A stretch of DNA of 64,000 nucleotides. It comes from Mariannaea sp. PMI_226. Lineage: Eukaryota > Ascomycota > Sordariomycetes > Hypocreales > Nectriaceae. Positions 11,736-24,508 of this stretch are shown in pieces. Position numbers and translations under genes: made by a program. The first letter of the stretch is position 1. Every line of letters begins with the position of its first letter. Location: contig JANFOG010000007.1 of the NCBI GenBank assembly GCA_024336345.1, positions 2,232,001 through 2,296,000 on the forward strand, given 5' to 3'. A model generated the notes under the pieces. The model was not told where the DNA came from, did no database searches, and saw only the letters and a program-made list of their open reading frames with translations.

Positions 11736-12997
11736 TTATTTCCAAATTCTCTCGCGAGAACCGACAGAACCATCATGTTCGTTATGCGTTGACTGGACAG
11801 TAATTTCGGTCTGGATGACAACCTGCCTCGGCTTTCCGAGAGGCGCAGCTTGGGCTGACTCCAGCAGCGCTCCATCAGGATCTCGCGTCGATCCCTTCGC
11901 ACTTATGGGGCCTAGAGAATAGAAATTGCCGCGGTCTGCGGATGAGGAACGGAGACCACTCTGGCCATGCTCGCCCTTCCGGAACTAAGAAGGGCCGTCT
12001 GTGTCAGCAAATCATTTTCTTTTTTTATTTCGCAGGATGGATGAAGGAAGGGAGTGGTGGGCATGCATATGTAATTTTTGTGTCCGTGGTTGTGGGTGCT
12101 GGGAAACGTACTAATCGGAAGAAAACTGGCAACGAGCAGAGTGTAATTCCCATCGCTGGCTCGATACCCATCAACAAGCACTGGACTTGGATGGCGTCAA
12201 GCACTCCGTTGAAGCCGTATGTAGTAATGATCCTAATAGCCACTTCGATGCAAGTCCTATAACGTTTTTTCACGCAATCCGTAAGCCTAGGCTCTCTCCT
12301 TTTTTTTCTCCTATTCAAATACAGGATTGGGAGGAACTTACAAGAATCCAAGGGAAAAGAGCCCAATCAGCATGCGCTTCTTGTTCGTGTCGAGACTCAA
12401 TCTGCTGAGGACCGGCAACGGCATGATAAAGAGGATGACGTCGGTGAGAAGTGAAAGAATGTCGATGGCCTCGTTCATTTTGATTAGATTCGCCAGGGCC
12501 GCGGGATGTGTATGCAGGTTTTTGGTCCACCACCACGTCATATCTCGGAAAATCAAGAGGAAGCCCATGCAGCTGGCGACACCGACGCAGGCGGTCACAA
12601 CGAACATGACTTTCACAGCCATGCGGAATGTGCTGTTTGGTGTGCTGAGAACACGGTAATAGAGACACAGAATCGACAGCTTACAGCAGTAGCAAGCGCC
12701 TGCCCATAGGAGGTTGAGAGCGAAAGTAATCTTTGATACGGGTTCGTCGATGCCGTCGGGGTTATCCAGAAACGAGGCGGGTAAGTAGACGGCCACCAGC
12801 ATTGATATGAAGAAGCCTGTTGTTATAGCCCATGAGGCGAGGGAGAAGTAGTCGCTCAGCTCGATTGGCATACGCGACGTTATCTTGGCGTACAGTCGCA
12901 GGGCGACGGCCACCGTGGGCATGATCATGAAGATGATGACGAGCGGCGTACCATAGTGGCGCTCACTCCACAGCTGGTCCATGAATTCGGCATCCAT
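11736..12997 (-). CDS. SAT4-family rhodopsin-like integral membrane protein
   Basis: Three exons give 349 residues. Exon 1 is 12997-12342. Intron 1 is 85 nt (12257-12341, GTAAGT...TATAG). Exon 2 is 12256-12112. Intron 2 is 127 nt (11985-12111, GTACGT, CTGAC branch, TTAG). Exon 3 is 11984-11736. Phases agree at both joins. The protein has seven hydrophobic segments, with typical family signatures: LSDYFSLASW near residue 47, FALNLLWAGACYCCKLSIL near 90-110, and a C-terminal helix with LTCIEVAIRI, MGIEPAMGI. It ends in a polar cytosolic tail (QTEITVQSTHN). The family is abundant in ascomycetes. Some members lie in secondary-metabolite clusters or sense extracellular cues, but here no cluster is adjacent and the role is unknown. 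Confidence 0.88.
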
Positions 12998-15900
12998 CTT
13001 CGTTTATCTGTTGTGCCCCGTGCTGCTGCTGATTGCAGGAAGGAATGGAAGGAATGGCTTTCAGTAACCATCAACGGGTGTCCTCTCGGTCGGGTTCTTT
13101 GTGTCTACTCACTCTTGGCAGAGCTCGTATTTAGTACTATCACCAGGAGAGCACGGACAAGGTCCCGACAAGACGACAAAAGCAAAGAAAGAAGGTGGAC
13201 AGATCAGTTACAGAGAAAAAGAGACAAGATATGCATTTGCCACGTGGGAGAGAGTGTTGGACAGACCCCCCGAGATATATCGCTGGTGGAGTAGCCCCGT
13301 CTTCGTCTCCTTATCTTTTGTGCCCTGTGCTGCGTGCTGTGGTTCCTTATGTACTATGGTACTGTTGGGTTGGTGTGGCATCACGGACACACATGTCAGT
13401 GGGTGTTAGTTGATTACTCTCCATCCAATTCCAGGTCTAGTCCGCGGATATCGGCTTCCTTTGACACGCGACCATGACTAGTCAAGTATGAGGTGTGCTA
13501 CCAAAACCAGCTAGCTAATGCAGGCTCTCTGAATCGTGGAAGCGAAGCTAAGGCCCTGATCAGCTCGGGTGATGAACGCCCATCGTCTTTGGTTCCACAG
13601 ATACTGTGATACACAGCACAGGGCTGTATTATATAAGGACTATCGTTACACAATAAGCCAAACGAGGAAGGAGCCCCATATTTGTTAGGTAATAGGGAGC
13701 CCTGCAGCAGGGGCACAGCTCTCCATAGTGCTAGGCTCACACCTTTTTAGTAGTCTTTTATATATATACATTAGGTAAGTGGTATTTACTATGGTAGGGG
13801 CGCGTATTTGCCTAGTAATTGTGCTTAGGGAAGTGCCTTTTTGGGTATTACCGGTAATAAGAAGAAAATAACAAGAGAGATGCATTTGGAGAAAAACGCA
13901 TACTAAAAAAGGTAGGTATAGATCGTAGGTCATCATTTTTCTTCAATCACCTTTTTGTCTCCACCCTTCACCATGGTAAACCCTTCTTACGCGAGCCCGA
14001 TCTGGTCTTTAGTCAGGGGGGAGGGGGGAAACGCCATTGACTTGGGTGCTGTTGAAGATATGCGGGTAGGGCAACCAGCAGCAGCACCCTTTTTCCATCT
14101 TTATCATCCACGTCCCACATGCAATCCACAATCCACATCCACAATCGGCCTCGCATACTGGATTGGAGCACTTGAGCACCCCGCATGGAATCATGCCAGA
14201 AGCCCGTGCTATCCAGTATGCCAGGGGCCGTGCACCGCTAACGCAAATCACCAGCAGGCCCATATGGTCAGAGCGAATCGCACGCTCCTGGTACCTTACC
14301 TACCGAAGAACCAACATACGCACAAGTGATACGGTTCCCGGGCTCCAGTTTACGTAACCTGAATATCTTGGTCTGCCTGGAGAGGCATGATTTTTTTGGG
14401 ATCAGGCCAGTCGCAAGGCTTGGAATCATAAATTATCCTCTCTTTTTAACCTACTGGACCTTCGTTTATTTCTTGACCCATCAATAAGGAGTAAGCGGAA
14501 ATAGACACGTTGTTCCCCATGTGGATCATTTTCCAAGAGCAATTGGATGTCGGACAGGTCGCCGACTCATGGAGTTGTCAGGAGAACCAACCACCGTCCA
14601 CCGTCTCTGAGAGTTGCCTTATTTTTTGTTATTTTGCTTCAAAGCCGCTCTAAGCACTCTACGCGGCTCTCCTCCCCCCCTCAATTGTATACTGTCATGA
14701 TGGTACGGTTCAGCCTCGGATCATCCTTCGCCTAAGTGTATCTCTGTTGGTTCGTGCTGCCCTTGACCGCAAACAGCCATCAGCCCCGACGTGTCAAGGT
14801 GAGGCAGACAGGGATTCAGGTTCCTCTCGGGCTCCCCTCAGGTTCCTCTCTCAAGTTCCTCGCCTCAAGGCAGCCACCCTTTAGTACAGTAGCAAACAAG
14901 TCCATACCATAGTACACATTATGTAACGCACGCTTGGTGTCGACATTCCTTTCTTGGATCCTCCCTGGTGGCCCCTGGTGGGGCATATGTCAGAGGTGAG
15001 AGACCTTCCGAGCTCGGATGCGATACAACGCCCTCGATACAACGCCCCCCCCTGCATGACGTGCTCGAGACTCTGTCAAAGCGCAAACCCGCCTAAAGAT
15101 ATCTGTAATGTTTTCTGTAATGTTTATTGGCAAGAATATAGTCTACTATCTGCCTTGGGACAATTTTTTTTGGCGCTGAGCTCGGAACATCTAGCTCCTG
15201 ATTTCGGACAATATCCTAAAGATCATCTGTCACTGTCTCACTCTTCGGAGACTTTAGGGCTTCTCTCTTCCAGCGCACTGGGCTCCTCCGCAATCGCAAG
15301 TCCACTCTCCATCCCCTCCCCTCCCCTCCCTCACTTCCGCTTTTTTTTCTTTTTCTTTTCCTTCTTCTTCCTCTTCTCCTGCGTTTCTTTTTGCTTGTTC
15401 TTCTTACATGTTACCGCAAATAAACCGTCATCGGTGACGCTAAGCCTCTTTTCGGCGGGGTTCGGCAGCAGCTCAATGACCCCACACCCCCAGAGATGCT
15501 CGCTTCCCCTCAACTGCCCTTAGCTCAGGTAGATATTGTTTCGGCAGAGCTATCCCCATCGGAATGAATACTCCGTTGACCATCCAAGATAGCTGCTTGT
15601 AGGAACGAGATGTGCGATGGCGCACGGAAGCTTGTCTCGCAATTCGATAGCCACAGCCACTTTCTTCTCAGCTGACGAAGCTTCAGGTCTGAGAGTTGGT
15701 AATGAATGAGCACATGGCCAACATCTAGAGAGACATTTAGCGTTTCATCAGTATCAAAGAGCAGAGCTAAAGCTTAGCATATGCTTTTAGATGACTCTGG
15801 AGCGTTCGCGATATGTCTAGACTTGAGCTTGTGATTTTGCAAAGCCCCCTCCTCCCCTCCCCTGGTCAATCGGAAGAAATATCTTTCTACTGACAAAGTA

Positions 15901-16511
15901 AGGAAATCAAGTGCCTCTCTTCTCCATGTGGCAGGGATAAAACTTGCCGAATACATCCTGGTCGGCATTACCTGCATGCGGGCAGTTTGTATTTAGTGAG
16001 GTAGTATTTATCTTGTCCGTACAGAGTAATTGAGCGGCGTATGTGCCGACGAAGCGAAATCAACACCAAAGCCAACACTACATTCATCGGGGGACCGACC
16101 TGCTTAAGGCGCTTAGATGCTAAAATTCCGGGAATTATGGATCCGAGTCTACGCCACCGAGCAAGACGAAAAGAGTGATGGGAAATATCAAATGAAGGTA
16201 GCCTTTCATTAGCTATATTTGAGCCCACCACTTTAATTCTGGACTACATGGCTGTTTCCCTATATGGTATCCATCGCCTTGTCAGTGTCATTCTAATCTC
16301 CGAAGCTGAAGATAACACACACATGCGCATCCTACTACAGGGTAATCAAAGACAACTGATTTGAAATGACCATCCATTCTATTTTTCTTCCAAGCTAGAA
16401 ATACAATATTGAAAAGTTGCGAGATGAAACGAAGTTAATTGATTCCACGTGAGCAGGTTATATGCTCACATCAACCAAATAGCCATAGCGCCACACTATA
16501 TCACAAGTGTT
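12998..16511. other. Long intergenic stretch, no convincing gene
   Basis: A plus-strand frame at 14954-15523 is open for 189 codons, but its middle is a CT-rich tract (about 15301-15400) read as Phe and Ser, and I do not think it is a gene. The tract may be promoter-like. On the minus strand, frames at 15968-16231 and 15774-15977 are joined by a possible GTAATG donor, but neither resembles a known family. An AT-rich patch lies at 13740-13920. Confidence 0.4.
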
Positions 16512-19500
16512 TTAACAGAATCGTCCCTGGGGTCCTCCCGCACTTCCAATAGCTCTTCCAACGCAGCCTGATTTGAACGTAATAGGAAGGTTGAACTTCA
16601 TCAAGTAGTCAGACCTGAACTCTCCAATATTTTGGTCTGATCCATCGGTGTGAATGTCATTGTTTGTTCCAAATGCCTTGCCAGTCAAGAGTCCGCAGCC
16701 TCCGACCTGCTTCCACAGTTCGGATCCATCGCCAACCCAGCTTCCCTTCATGAATATCTCAAAGTGAACAAATCCGAAACCTGGAGTTCGGTTGCAAGCT
16801 GCGGCAGGTCTCGGGTCGCTATATGGGTTTACAACATCGCCGGAGTTATTGATATCAGGGGTGGAGCAGCCTGTAGTTTTCACATTTCTGATTAGCTATG
16901 TTCTTTTTTTCTCTCTCCCCCTTTTTCTTTTTCTTTTTTTGGGAAAGGGGGCGGACGGGAGCATGAGCTTGTACTTACATTGATTGAAGATCTTGTTACT
17001 CTGAGAGTCATAAAGGCAGCCATCGGCGCCAAAGTAGACATCACCATAGTTAGAAGGCCAGCGAGCCTGAAGCTGGCAAGTCGCCTTGACGTTGGGATCA
17101 AGTTTGTCGTTTGAATCAAAACCGGATAGGATGAGTGTGGTGCCGTATTGGTCGTCGGTATTAGACATGACATCTAAGAAGAGAAGAATAATGTTAGGAT
17201 CTATTGTGATATAAATGGTAGGAGTTGTTAAGTTTATACATACTGTAAAAGCTCTGATAAACATTGGAAATCGAGCCCGCATCAGATGCACAACGAGGAG
17301 AACCGTTGATCATGATGCAACCAGAGTTGACGTGCTAAATTATGACATTAGAATAAAAAATTCTAGAATGGAGAAATATGTAGATAGGGGAATACATACG
17401 ACGTTGGTGCCGCCGGGGTTTGCTGTGTGGGTTTCCTGAGGGGTGCACACTGGGTTGTTGGATCCCCGGATCAGGGTGCAAACCATACCATTAGTAGTAA
17501 TGGTCTGGGCATCAGGGACACTCTGGGTCTGCGTGGCAGGTTCAGTGGTATCAGGAGGAGCCTGGCTAGTCAACACAGAGGTGGAAAAGGTGGTTTGCGT
17601 GCTACTTGGTTCAATGACAACTACCAAAGATGTTGATGTGGTCTCAGGCTGCTGCTGCGTTGTGGGGGTTTCACTTGGGAGCTGCGAGGTTGTGGTTGTG
17701 GTTTGCTCGGGAGCAGTGGTAGTAGGTTCAGCAGCGGTAGTGGTTGGCTGAGTAGTAGTAGTAGGCTCAGCAGCAGTAGTGGTTGGATCAGCAGCAGAGG
17801 TTGTCGTCTCGGGAGCAGTAGTAGTAGTCTCAGGAGCAGTGGTCGTAGGCTCAGTTTCCGTGTTGTGATCAGTGACAGTAGTCTGCTCAGTGGCAGTGTT
17901 CGGCTCTGTAACAGTGCTCGCCTCGGTAACGGTACTTGGCTGTGTAACGGTGCTTTCGCCTGGCGCAGTCGTCTCAGACGCCGGGGACTCGGTCGTGGTA
18001 GGTGGGTTGAATGGGCAAGAGTCGCCCTCGTCTCGTTTGGAGATGGAAACTGGGCTCGAATTTGAGCTGAGATCCGTGTTAACACTGAGTGCTTTGTAAA
18101 AGTCTATACTGGCATATGGGCTTTTGTTAAACGCAAGCCAGGCAACCTGTAGTGGTGGCACTTTCGGGTCTTTAGGGTTCGCATCAAGCATAGTCTGAAT
18201 TTGTTGTTTGGACTGAGCTTTGTATTTGAACACAAATCCCCACGCCCGTTTAGCAGCTTGGGTCATCAGGGGAGACATGAAAGTCTCGTAGGTATCGGCA
18301 AATTTGAAATTGGGATTGCCAAGCGTAATGGCCTTCTTCTCGATCATTGCGTCTATCCCCGCCATCGTGTTGTACATCCTCTGGTTGGTTGTCTCGTATA
18401 GGTTACGAATCTCTGATCTCTTTAAGAACTCGATGGCTAATCCCATATCCCACAGAGTCTGGATTGTTTTGGCAGGGTCATTTGCAAACGAGTTTACAAA
18501 ATCAGAGTCGGTCAAGTCTTGGTCCCTGAAGATTCTACCCTTAATCGAGTTGATGTTGGGAGATATGACAGCGAGTTCGGGATTCTGTTCGCTAGGTACT
18601 GCGGAAACTACCGTGAACCAAGGCGAACATTTTCCTTGAGAAGCTCGAAAGATTGTCTCAAATTCAGTACAGGTGATCAAATTACTAGACCCTCTTCGCC
18701 CGACTAGAAAGCTCTGGAAGAACATGCTGAGAAACTTGAGTTCCCAGACATGGTCAACGTTAAATCTGCCGGAGATATCCGATTGCTTATACGACGATCT
18801 GCTGTTCTTTTGCAACTTGGGTGCATTGCAGGTGTTTGTTCTCTCGTAGTACCTCTGCGAAACCCTGATGATGCCAGAAGCGAAACCAGAGCCACCATTC
18901 TTGTCATAATCATAGATTTGTGGCGCTGTCGGGTAATTTGGAAATTGAATATTCGCCGGGCAGGGGATATTGGGGAATCGAGGGTCTCTCTTCTCGAAAA
19001 CGTTATACTCCATCATACCGTCTGTAATAGAACGTTTCTGGCTAAAATCCTGATCGTCATCAAGAGGAGGGATAACGACGTCGTAAGGCAGGGGAGTAGC
19101 ACAGCTATCTTCCGTCGTCGTGGAAGCCGTCGTGGTCTCAGTCGTGGCCTCAGTCGTGGATGCGGCCGTCGTCTTCTCTGTATGGGAAGCATCGGTCTTG
19201 GTAGGGTGGTCATCATCACCCCCGTCATCGTCCTCTCCCAGGTCGAAAAGATCATCCAGCGCCTTGGAAAGCAGACCGCCGGCAGCAGCGGCGGCAGCAA
19301 ACGCTGGAGCAAGCTCAGCAAGGACAGGTAGAGCCAGAGCTGGTGTCGCAGCCACCGGGCCCAGAGCTGCAAGCTTGGGCCCATACCATGCAAGCAGAGC
19401 TGCCAAGGCGGCAAGGCTTTCTTCGACTTTGTGAGAATCCTTATCATTCAACTTGCTCGTGTCAATGCCCTTGACCTCATCTTGCAGAGCAGATAGCTGC

Positions 19501-20036
19501 TTTTCATTATCATTTGCTTGCTGGTTAAATGTCTCAACTTCTTCAGGTGATGGAGAAGGGTTGGCGGCAAGGGAAGAAGCAGCCGCAGCCAAGTTGGTGA
19601 ACGCACCACTGGCACTGGTAGCGCCAACATTAACGGCTACAAAGGCACCAGTTTTAGTTGCCTGGGTGGTTGTGGGAAGACCGGCACTCGCGGTGGTGGT
19701 GGTGGTGATGACGACAGAACCGCCGGAGGTAGTAGTACCGTCATTGGTTTCGGATGTTAGGGATGTGGTTGTGGTGGTGGGTTGGCCTGCCGGGTTACTA
19801 GTAGTAGTTGGTGTGCCAGCCGTAGTGCTGTCGGTTGTGACATCACTGAGCGATGTAGGCTTGCTGGAAAAGAATGGCGGAGGCTGAGAGCTAGCTCCGG
19901 GAGTTGTGAAGACGGTAGGAGTGGTAGTCGGGGTCCTATCAGAAGCCGAGTCCAATCGGGGATGAAGACGAGGAACAGCTGCATGAGTTCCAGACAATAG
20001 GATAGCGATAGTCGCTATCGCCAAGGTGGGTAGCAT
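16512..20036 (-). CDS. Large secreted Thr-rich protein with a C-terminal Cys-containing domain
   Basis: Four exons give 1093 residues: 20036-17400, 17334-17244, 17173-16979 and 16870-16512. The introns are 65, 70 and 108 nt, with donors GTATGT, GTATGT and GTAAGT, and phases agree. The N-terminus is a signal peptide (MLPTLAIATIAILLSGTHA). Then come: a Thr/Ser-rich mucin-like stretch to about residue 120; a helical Ala-rich segment with an acidic DLGEDDDGGDDD run; and a globular middle (about 330-660) containing NVDHVWELKF. A second long Thr/Pro/Glu repeat stretch runs from about 670 to 840. The C-terminal 220 residues have several Cys and end AGGPQGRFC. The Thr-rich parts suggest heavy O-glycosylation in the cell wall or outside the cell. 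The DH...EL motif weakly recalls HNH-type cores, but I do not assign an enzyme. I do not recognise the family. Confidence 0.8.
17640..18010 (-). repeat. Thr-rich coding minisatellite
   Basis: Degenerate short units encoding ETTTTAP, AEPTTT and TVTEP-like repeats inside the secreted-protein gene. Such tracts often vary in copy number between strains. Confidence 0.7.
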
Positions 20037-22423
20037 CGCGTTGGCTGTAGCGGACGAACCGCTGGGCGACTCAGTGACAAGGAGGAACGGGGGGAGGGTG
20101 AAGCCTCTTTGCGTAGAGTATATCTCCTTGAGAGCCCGTAGCTAATCACAAAATGTAAAAACACCTGCCACAAGATCGATATAGATCACAGAAGACACAA
20201 GGAGAAGAGAATTAAATAGGAAAACAAGTATGGAATTGATCAATTGTAAATAGTATATACATAGTAGCAGGGACCCCATTATGGATACTTGAACTTGAAT
20301 GATTGACTGAATGAAGGAAGGAAGGAAATGATGGCTTACATGATAGTAGACATGAAACGAAGCCCGTCAATGCTTAAATTCCCAAAGTCCCAAAATATAC
20401 GTTCCAAAGATGTACCTACATCAAGATATGAATGCATTTTTATTGTGTGAAACTATGATATGCTCCCGCAGTTCGCACAATATCGGGGCTGAATACACGC
20501 ATCACAAGCAGGGTTTAATTTCTTGGTATCCGTAGCCTCTCGGAATAATGGGTGTCAAAAGTACTCCCCACTTGACTGTAAGCAGGCCCCCATGGAATAT
20601 GGCGGCCACGGGGAGGGGGAAGGGGTAACCCCTGTTCAAGTGTTCTACTGTGTAACAGTGTGAGCTGGTTGTCTATCCTATCTGATCATTTTTCAGGATG
20701 CAAGCTCGACCATGCTGATGGGCGAGTTAAATCATGATCAGGGACCTGAAGTAGACATATCATGAGCCCACTTAGGCCTATTTACTATGAAAGCCAAACA
20801 TAATACTCACACTATACTATAGTAGGAAGCCAACTCGGAGAGATTTATCAATCTATATTGAACACTTTAGCGACCCCAGGACAGGTGGAGCGTACTGAAT
20901 TCCTGGATTTCACATCCCCTAAATGTGCCAGAGTGACATTAAGATGATCGCTTGAAGCAATAGCAAATAGCAGAGGTTGACCGAGAGCTGTTTTTGGATT
21001 CATGTGGTAGGGATGATGCGTTGATTGGTTGTCGGGGACACTTGCAATAGGCCCAACCAAAACAAAGAGCATACTCTGCAGCACACTGGTTTTTCATACC
21101 AAATTACTGAAAGGCATGTTTCGAGGCGCGGTCCCCAGTACGCGGCAAACTAACAATGCTTCAGGAAGGTGGCTGTGATTAGTGAAGCACGGGTCAAGGA
21201 TGCAAACCATTCACGTTGTCGTTTCACAAGTCGAGTTTGCGCTGTGGCGCGGCTCGACAATAAGACCATGCAGTGCTCTGAGCCAGCCAGCCAGCTACAG
21301 CCCTCCAGTCTTGCTCAAAGCAAGGATGGATAACTAATGAGAACGCTCCGGAGAAAAATAATTCTACGCAAAGAGGAGAAACTGTCACGCATATATGGAT
21401 ACGGAATACCGGAATAATATTTGATTTGTTATCTCCCCTGACTCATGTCAATCGCATCAGCACTAACGTGCCGAAACGAGGGGATGCTGGCATATTAACG
21501 CAACTGATCAATACCGTGTACATACTATGTGATTGTTCTGGCCTTCCAATCACGGACCATGGTCGCATGGCGTGTTAGAAGTTGCACAATACTGTGTAGT
21601 TGTAATGGGTCAGTTATGTTGAAGATCGTGGGACTTCGGTTATCAATAAATTCTTGCGCCACTCTCTGTTGGGCTGAAGATTGGCGGACATTGGCTCCAT
21701 GTGGCCCCCGTTTGCTCCACCTTCATTCTTCATTTGACCCCATTGATTTTTTGCCAATGGTGGTCTGGTTTTGGTGGTATTGGTGATGGAGTTTGACTCG
21801 TCACCGTGGAGAGTTATTAGTCCCCAGTCCTGGACTAAACGACCAGAGGAGGGCAGAAATCACGGGGAATAGGCCATGCTCGAGAGTATCAAAATGATGA
21901 TTCTTTAATTGATCAAATGAAGTAATCTGTTCATGTCTCTTGAATTGACTCTGTCTCTGGGAATCACTCAAAGTCACACGATGCCGTCCACGACGGCCCC
22001 CTGCTGACAGGTAGACTAGATGTCAGCCCAAGGCCAAGAACCAGGGGGCAATTAGAGGGGCTAGGGGCTAGGGGCTAGTCAATAATTAAAATTGCGATGA
22101 CAGCCCTACCAAGCTCTTTACCTCTCTTTTTACAAGCTATGTCTATAGTGTCTAAGAGGCCCCTCCTGACTCAGTCTTACACAGCATCCGTCTAAAAATA
22201 CCCCTGGTCCATGATTGGCCATGATGTACCACCCCCGGCGCCCTACGTTTTTCCCCAGTCAAGGCTGAATGATGCATGAGATATGTATGAGAGATGCACC
22301 ATTTTTGTACAAAGAAAAATCCATGCAGGTCCTGTAATTATACCATATATAAGAGATTTTAATTCTTCTCTCTCTCAAAAGACGACTGACTGTAGCGACA
22401 GTCCCATCAGTTGAGAAAGGGTT
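20037..22423. other. Gene-poor stretch with a small GGGGCTA tandem repeat
   Basis: No splice-supported gene is seen. Three copies of GGGGCTA lie in tandem at about 22057-22077. An AGGAAGGA run near 20314 lies upstream of the secreted-protein gene. The region is otherwise of mixed composition with short frames. Confidence 0.4.
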
Positions 22424-22926
22424 CTACAGTATTTTAGTTATTAGTTCATTCCACTCATTCATGGAATCCGGTTGGGGGGAGAATGGCAAATCTCGATGGT
22501 TATGTTGAGGAAGTTTATTGTGCATTAACCCACCATCGGACGAACAATCGAGTTTTTCCATCTGGCAATTCATAGGGTACATTGTCGCATAACCACCCAT
22601 GCGATAACTTACCGTACCGATCCGCACAGTACCATAGGTGGAGTATTCATTGCTCGTGATGACCGTGTATGACATCATGTAAGCTACACTGCCATCCTGT
22701 AATTATCGTGGTAGCGAGGTTAACACTAGATGGAGAGCGATTCTTGTCAGATATTTGACGGACGACTTTAATGAGAAGTGTGAAGAGTACTCTGTAAGCA
22801 GGCTGTGGTTCATGCAGAGATATTTTCTCCCAGGGGTTACTTTACTTGCCAAGGCATGTGAGATATCAGCATGAATGGTTGTCGACTGATTATTAATCTC
22901 CACAGGGCAGGTCGTAACGATGAACA
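22424..22926 (-). CDS. Possible small two-part gene, incomplete support
   Basis: A frame from an ATG at 22926 reads MFIVTTCPVEINNQ... and another, from about 22695 to the stop at 22424, reads GSVAYMMSYTVITS... Both look like coding sequence and contain Cys. An acceptor (ATTACAG) sits before the second, but the matching donor in phase would be GTCAAA or GTAACC, both poor. It is either a small gene with an unusual donor or a decayed one. No family is recognised. Confidence 0.25.
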
Positions 22927-23277
22927 TTATTTTAATTATGATGCAGCGTTGCGACAAGGGTTAGTTGTAGATATACAGCGATCAACATGGGCCAATGCAG
23001 GCAGGGCTGATGCCTTTTCCTTCTCTCAGCCAAGGTCTGTCTCTCTCCACCTACTAGGATACCCCTGCAATACAATGTTGGAGTTATCGGCTTTTATAGG
23101 TAAAAATGTCCGACTTTGAATGCTCTCGTAAAATGTAAATTTGCCATGTACTGCGTAGGAGAGGTCGCACAACAGATCCATCTTGTAACCTGCGCAAACA
23201 GAGTCGACAAAGTGGTGATTGTGTCCAATAGTTATTAGTCGCCGGGGTCTAGCCAGAGATAACTTCGTATGGAGAAC

Positions 23278-23718
23278 TCATGTCTCAAAGATCTCAAAAC
23301 CAGAAGCGAATGAAATAAGGAGGCACGCGACTTTGTTGTCGCCTCTGCAGCCGTAGTAGTCTGTGCATTTCCTATTAATGGAAGTTTTTACTATGTATAT
23401 CCTTGCGACATCCGAGCCCAAATGAATCTCACCTCTTTCTGACCACACGCGAGTGGCTCTCGCAAATAACAACTGAATTTAGCAAGTAATACGCAACAGA
23501 CTAAGCCCTAAATATTTTAGCCTACCGCCCTACGACTTACAAGGTACGAATGCCGGGTCTACCATGTCCAGAATAGGAGCCGCATGCAAAGGATGATAAT
23601 CTAACTCTGCACAATTCTTTGATTTATGAAGAGTACCTGGTTCACATTGGAGGCAGGATTCCAGAAGTGATATATCGACTAATGCAGGCCCTTCTTGACA
23701 TTTGATAATGATAGCCAT
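23278..23718 (-). CDS. Candidate three-exon small Cys-rich protein (103 residues)
   Basis: Exons 23718-23541, 23472-23433 and 23371-23278. Intron 1 (68 nt) has GTAAGT, a CTAAAT branch and TTCAG. Intron 2 (61 nt) has GTGAGA and AATAG. All phases agree and the total is 104 codons. The product has about eight Cys spread along its length, for example CLQC near residue 27 and CTDYYGC in exon 3. It has no clear signal peptide, so the true start could lie in a further upstream exon. Nothing known is recognised. Confidence 0.38.
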
Positions 23719-23978
23719 CACTGACTATGTACAATCACTCGACAATCATCGTCCCCCCGAGCAAGCGCCAATTATTTGGAATTTTCCTATGCAGCGGGGG
23801 CCCGGTGATGCATATAGTCATTAGTAGTGGTTAGTCCACTTTCCTAATCCGTACAATATACTACCTCAGCATCTCGCCGTGACTTGCTTCCGCATCGTGA
23901 ACACACTGGCGAATATGGGCAATGCTAGAACGAACCAGGCCGGAAAGAATGGCTGTAGATTTGAATAATTAAACTGGT

Positions 23979-24372
23979 CTATGAGGTTACAGCTGCCAGC
24001 AAGTGATGAGAATTTCGTCTATACGGGCGAGACTCTGCTATGTAACCAAGTATGGCTTTCATGAGCGACTTGAGTGACAGATACAGGGGATTCGAGACAT
24101 TGGAAATGAGATAATTGGTACCATGTCGCTGTGAATATGGCGCAAGCCAAGTAAATCGCGAATACTCGGCCCCGTGTTTCTCCCAAATTACGTCAAGACA
24201 CAGGCAAGTATCTCGCTGTCATAGCATGCCACGATGGGTGCTTTCAACAGCGATATCTAGGATTGCAGCGGCGAAGATTGATAGAATCCCGGCTATTCCG
24301 CTTGTATTTGTTAAATTGGGTAAGGCTGAGGTCCAGTCGGCTGTTGGTGCCGGTTGGTAAGCTAAGGCCCCG
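23979..24372 (-). pseudogene. Broken coding remnant with an in-frame TGA
   Basis: One minus-strand frame is open from about 24372 to a stop at 23979-23981 except for a TGA at 24219-24221. Before the TGA there is a hydrophobic stretch (GIAGILSIFAAAILDIAVES) that looks like a membrane helix. After it comes soluble-looking sequence. A further possible piece in another frame lies just upstream (ANCLLIGLVSG at about 24380-24410). The most likely reading is a decayed membrane-protein gene, family unknown. Confidence 0.3.
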
Positions 24373-24508
24373 ATACGAGACCGATGAGGAGGCAGTTAGC
24401 TCCTAATGGATAATGAGATTAGGTTGCTTGGAGCCGACATCCTTGCCGACACATTCAAACCCCTTTTGCGTTCTGGATGGGCATGGCAACACCTTTCATA
24501 GTGTTCAT

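Noticed and set aside
14954..15523. 189-codon plus-strand frame
   Set aside because: The middle is a CT-rich tract read as Phe/Ser. Composition looks like promoter sequence, not protein.
19013..19887. Long open frames on both strands opposite or beside the Thr-rich gene (also 17443-18099)
   Set aside because: They are shadows of the Thr/Ser codon repeats. The minus-strand frame with signal peptide and splice-linked exons is the better gene.
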